64,000 nt of DNA from Natronohydrobacter thiooxidans (lineage in GTDB: Bacteria > Pseudomonadota > Alphaproteobacteria > Rhodobacterales > Rhodobacteraceae), in NCBI RefSeq assembly GCF_001884735.1, contig NZ_MJAP01000034.1, positions 310,001 to 374,000 of the forward strand. The letters are read 5' to 3'. Positions 62,340-64,000 of this stretch are shown here, one piece after another. Under the pieces are notes generated by a model. That model was not told the origin of the DNA. It made no database searches and saw only the letters and a list, made by a program, of their open reading frames with translations. Every line of letters begins with the position of its first letter. The stretch's first letter is position 1. The translations under genes were made by a program, and so were the position numbers.

Positions 62340-62921
62340 ATGCCGAAGCTGGGAATGGAGCCTATCAGGCGTGACGCGCTGATCAAGGCCGCAATTATCG
62401 AACTGGGGCAGGTCGGCTCGCTTGATGTGACGGTCAGCCGGATCGCCAAGCGCGCAGGCATGTCCTCGGCCTTGGCGCATCACTATTTCGGATCGAAAGA
62501 GCAGATGTTCCTCGCCGCCATGCGCCATGTGCTCTCGGTCTATGGCGCCGAGGTGCGCGGCGCGCTGTCGGTGGCCGAAACCCCGCAGGCGCGGGTCAAG
62601 GCGCTGGTGCACGTCTCCTTCACCGGCAGCAATTTCCGCCGCGATGTGGTCGCGGCATGGCTGAATTTCTACGTCATGGCCCAGCGCAGCCCAGAGGCCG
62701 AGCGCCTCTTGCGCATCTATCAGGCGCGGCTGCGCAGCAACCTGCGCCATGCGCTGCGCCCGCTTGCAGGCGCGCGCGCCGCCAGCCTTGCCGATGGCGC
62801 AGCGGCGATGATCGATGGCGTCTATCTGCACGAGGCGCTGGGCAGTGGCGAGCCGAATGGCAAACGCGCCGTGGCGCAGGTCATGGGCTGGCTCGATGCC
62901 GCTCTGGTCGCACAGGAGTAG
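62340..62921 (+). CDS. betI: TetR-family choline-responsive repressor BetI
   Basis: 193 residues. N-terminal HTH: RRDALIKAAIIELGQVGSLD, VSRIAKRAGMSSALAHHYFG with SKEQMFLAAMRH following. The ligand domain pattern NFRRDVVAAWLNFYVMAQRS, AERLLRIYQARLRSNLRHAL is the BetI type. It represses bet genes until choline is present. The next gene, a choline sulfatase, starts 6 bases after its stop, so the two are cotranscribed. Confidence 0.94.
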   Translation: MPKLGMEPIRRDALIKAAIIELGQVGSLDVTVSRIAKRAGMSSALAHHYFGSKEQMFLAAMRHVLSVYGAEVRGALSVAETPQARVKALVHVSFTGSNFRRDVVAAWLNFYVMAQRSPEAERLLRIYQARLRSNLRHALRPLAGARAASLADGAAAMIDGVYLHEALGSGEPNGKRAVAQVMGWLDAALVAQE

Positions 62922-62927
62922 AGACCG

Positions 62928-64000
62928 ATGACCAGCAAGCTCAATATCCTGATCCTGATGGTGGACCAGCTCAATGGCACGCTCTTCCCCGACGGGCCAG
63001 CCGATTGGCTGCACACACCCAATCTGCGCCGCCTCGCCGCGCGTTCAACCCGCTTCGCCAATGCCTATACCGCAAGCCCGCTCTGCGCGCCGGGGCGCGC
63101 CAGCTTCATGTCCGGGCAACTGCCCTCGCGCACGCGCGTCTATGACAATGCCGCCGAATTCGCCTCGGATATCCCCTGCTTCACCCATCACCTGCGCCGC
63201 GCGGGCTATCATACCTGCCTCTCGGGCAAGATGCATTTCGTGGGCCCCGACCAGCTTCACGGATTTGAACAGCGCCTGACGACGGATATCTACCCCGCCG
63301 ATTTCGGCTGGACCCCCGATTACCGCAAACCCGGCGAGCGGATTGACTGGTGGTATCACAATATGGGCTCGGTCACCGGCGCGGGCGTGGCCGAGATCAC
63401 CAATCAGATGGAATATGACGATGACGTCGCCCATCACGCCAAGGCCAAGCTCTATGATCTGGCGCGCGGCCATGATGCGCGGCCTTGGTGCCTGACCGTC
63501 AGCTTCACCCACCCGCATGACCCCTATGTCGCGCGGCGCAAATACTGGGATCTCTACGAAGATTGCGCGCATCTTGCCCCCAGCCAGCCCGATCCGGGTT
63601 ACGCTGCGCAGGATCCGCACAGCAAACGGCTGTTCGACGCCAATGACTGGCGCAAATTCGACATCACGCCCGAGGATGTCGCCCGCTCCCGCCGCGCCTA
63701 TTTCGCCAATATCAGCTATCTCGACGACAAGATCGGCGAGATCCTCGACGTGCTGGACACCACCCGTCAGGAAGCCGTGATCGTCTTTGTGTCAGACCAC
63801 GGCGATATGCTGGGCGAGCGCGGCCTCTGGTTCAAGATGAGCTTTTACGAAGGCTCCGCCCGCGTGCCGCTGATGATCGCCACGCCCGATGGGGCAGGGC
63901 GCTTCGTGGCCGATCCGGTCTCGACCATGGATCTGCTGCCGACGCTCGCGGATCTGGCGGGGATTGATCTGTCGGAAATCGCGCCATGGACGGATGGCGA
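62928..64000 (+). CDS. betC: Choline-sulfatase, 3' end beyond the window
   Basis: 357 codons seen, open at the right edge. The sulfatase motif C53-A-P-G-R57 (SPLCAPGRASFMSG) supplies the formylglycine precursor cysteine, and ILILMVDQLNG holds a first metal-ligand Asp. Further parts TFTHPHDPYVARRKYWDLYE-like residues and FVSDHGDMLGERGLWFKMSF complete the metal site. It frees choline from choline-O-sulfate for BetA/BetB oxidation to betaine, consistent with betI before it and the choline transporter beside it. Confidence 0.95.
   Translation, partial: MTSKLNILILMVDQLNGTLFPDGPADWLHTPNLRRLAARSTRFANAYTASPLCAPGRASFMSGQLPSRTRVYDNAAEFASDIPCFTHHLRRAGYHTCLSGKMHFVGPDQLHGFEQRLTTDIYPADFGWTPDYRKPGERIDWWYHNMGSVTGAGVAEITNQMEYDDDVAHHAKAKLYDLARGHDARPWCLTVSFTHPHDPYVARRKYWDLYEDCAHLAPSQPDPGYAAQDPHSKRLFDANDWRKFDITPEDVARSRRAYFANISYLDDKIGEILDVLDTTRQEAVIVFVSDHGDMLGERGLWFKMSFYEGSARVPLMIATPDGAGRFVADPVSTMDLLPTLADLAGIDLSEIAPWTDG

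Overview
The window looks like chromosomal DNA of a GC-rich alphaproteobacterium of the Rhodobacterales/Rhodobacteraceae (Rhodobacter-Paracoccus-Roseobacter group). Supporting genes are a CckA cell-cycle kinase, CarD, a SUV3-like helicase, a bacterial aa3-type cytochrome oxidase subunit IV, the glnB-glnA pair, a formate dehydrogenase whose beta subunit is a NuoE-NuoF fusion, and a choline/choline-sulfate gene cluster. Genus cannot be fixed from sequence reading alone. Most genes are housekeeping or core metabolism, often in short overlapping operons.

Layout. 0-8.6 kb: pmbA end, inositol-monophosphatase-family gene, TauE/SafE transporter, a 1.3 kb gene-free repeat cluster, Kdo-transferase-like gene plus lpxK, succinate-semialdehyde dehydrogenase (minus), PAS-GAF-GGDEF protein. 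9-18 kb: mgtE with a structured leader, pheS with a tandemly duplicated tail, glnA/glnB (minus), a split NAD(P)HX repair pair, a degenerate Hint-domain protein, tRNA-Leu(UAG), a YaiI-family gene, tig. 18-24.6 kb: ilvB-ilvH (minus) behind a complete leader-peptide attenuator, ArsR plus ArsP-type permease, parE. 24.6-26 kb: a small restriction-modification pair (MT-A70 methyltransferase and BglII-family endonuclease) of lower GC. 26-36 kb: NDUFS4-like protein, glycosyltransferase, LOG protein, dapD, tsaC-type gene, acyl-CoA dehydrogenase with an MBL hydrolase, CoxIV, envelope proteins, a pseudouridine synthase. 36-41 kb: NAD-linked formate dehydrogenase. 41-53 kb: DEAD-box helicase, cold-shock protein, ArsC-like protein, hydrolase/SCP2 pair, SUV3-like helicase, S4 protein, ferredoxin, carD, yebC, EamA transporter, ArsR/SRPBCC pair. 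53-58 kb: cckA, RsmB-family methylase, thioesterase, enoyl-CoA hydratase. 58-64 kb: an AT-rich island with a Cys-rich small protein, then choline ABC transporter genes (minus) divergent from betI-betC, the latter cut by the window end.

The least ordinary content is non-coding. Three dispersed repeat families occupy intergenic space: (1) a ~130 bp core with perfect or near-perfect 19 bp inverted ends inside a ~255 bp element, five copies near 2.2, 2.5, 2.9, 28.2 and 59.2 kb; (2) a post-stop element beginning TTTTCTTGC-GAAAATACTC, in five forms, two of them carrying an extra 41 bp palindrome; (3) a 30 bp GTAGGGTGCGTG hairpin in two copies. Regulatory RNA candidates are the ilv leader with Val/Leu codons, a CU-rich hairpin RNA at 26.06 kb, an early terminator ahead of carD, and hairpins ahead of mgtE. 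Palindromic operators are visible at an ArsR start codon, between choX and betI, and upstream of the formate dehydrogenase. I did not find phage, insertion sequences with transposases, CRISPR arrays or rRNA.
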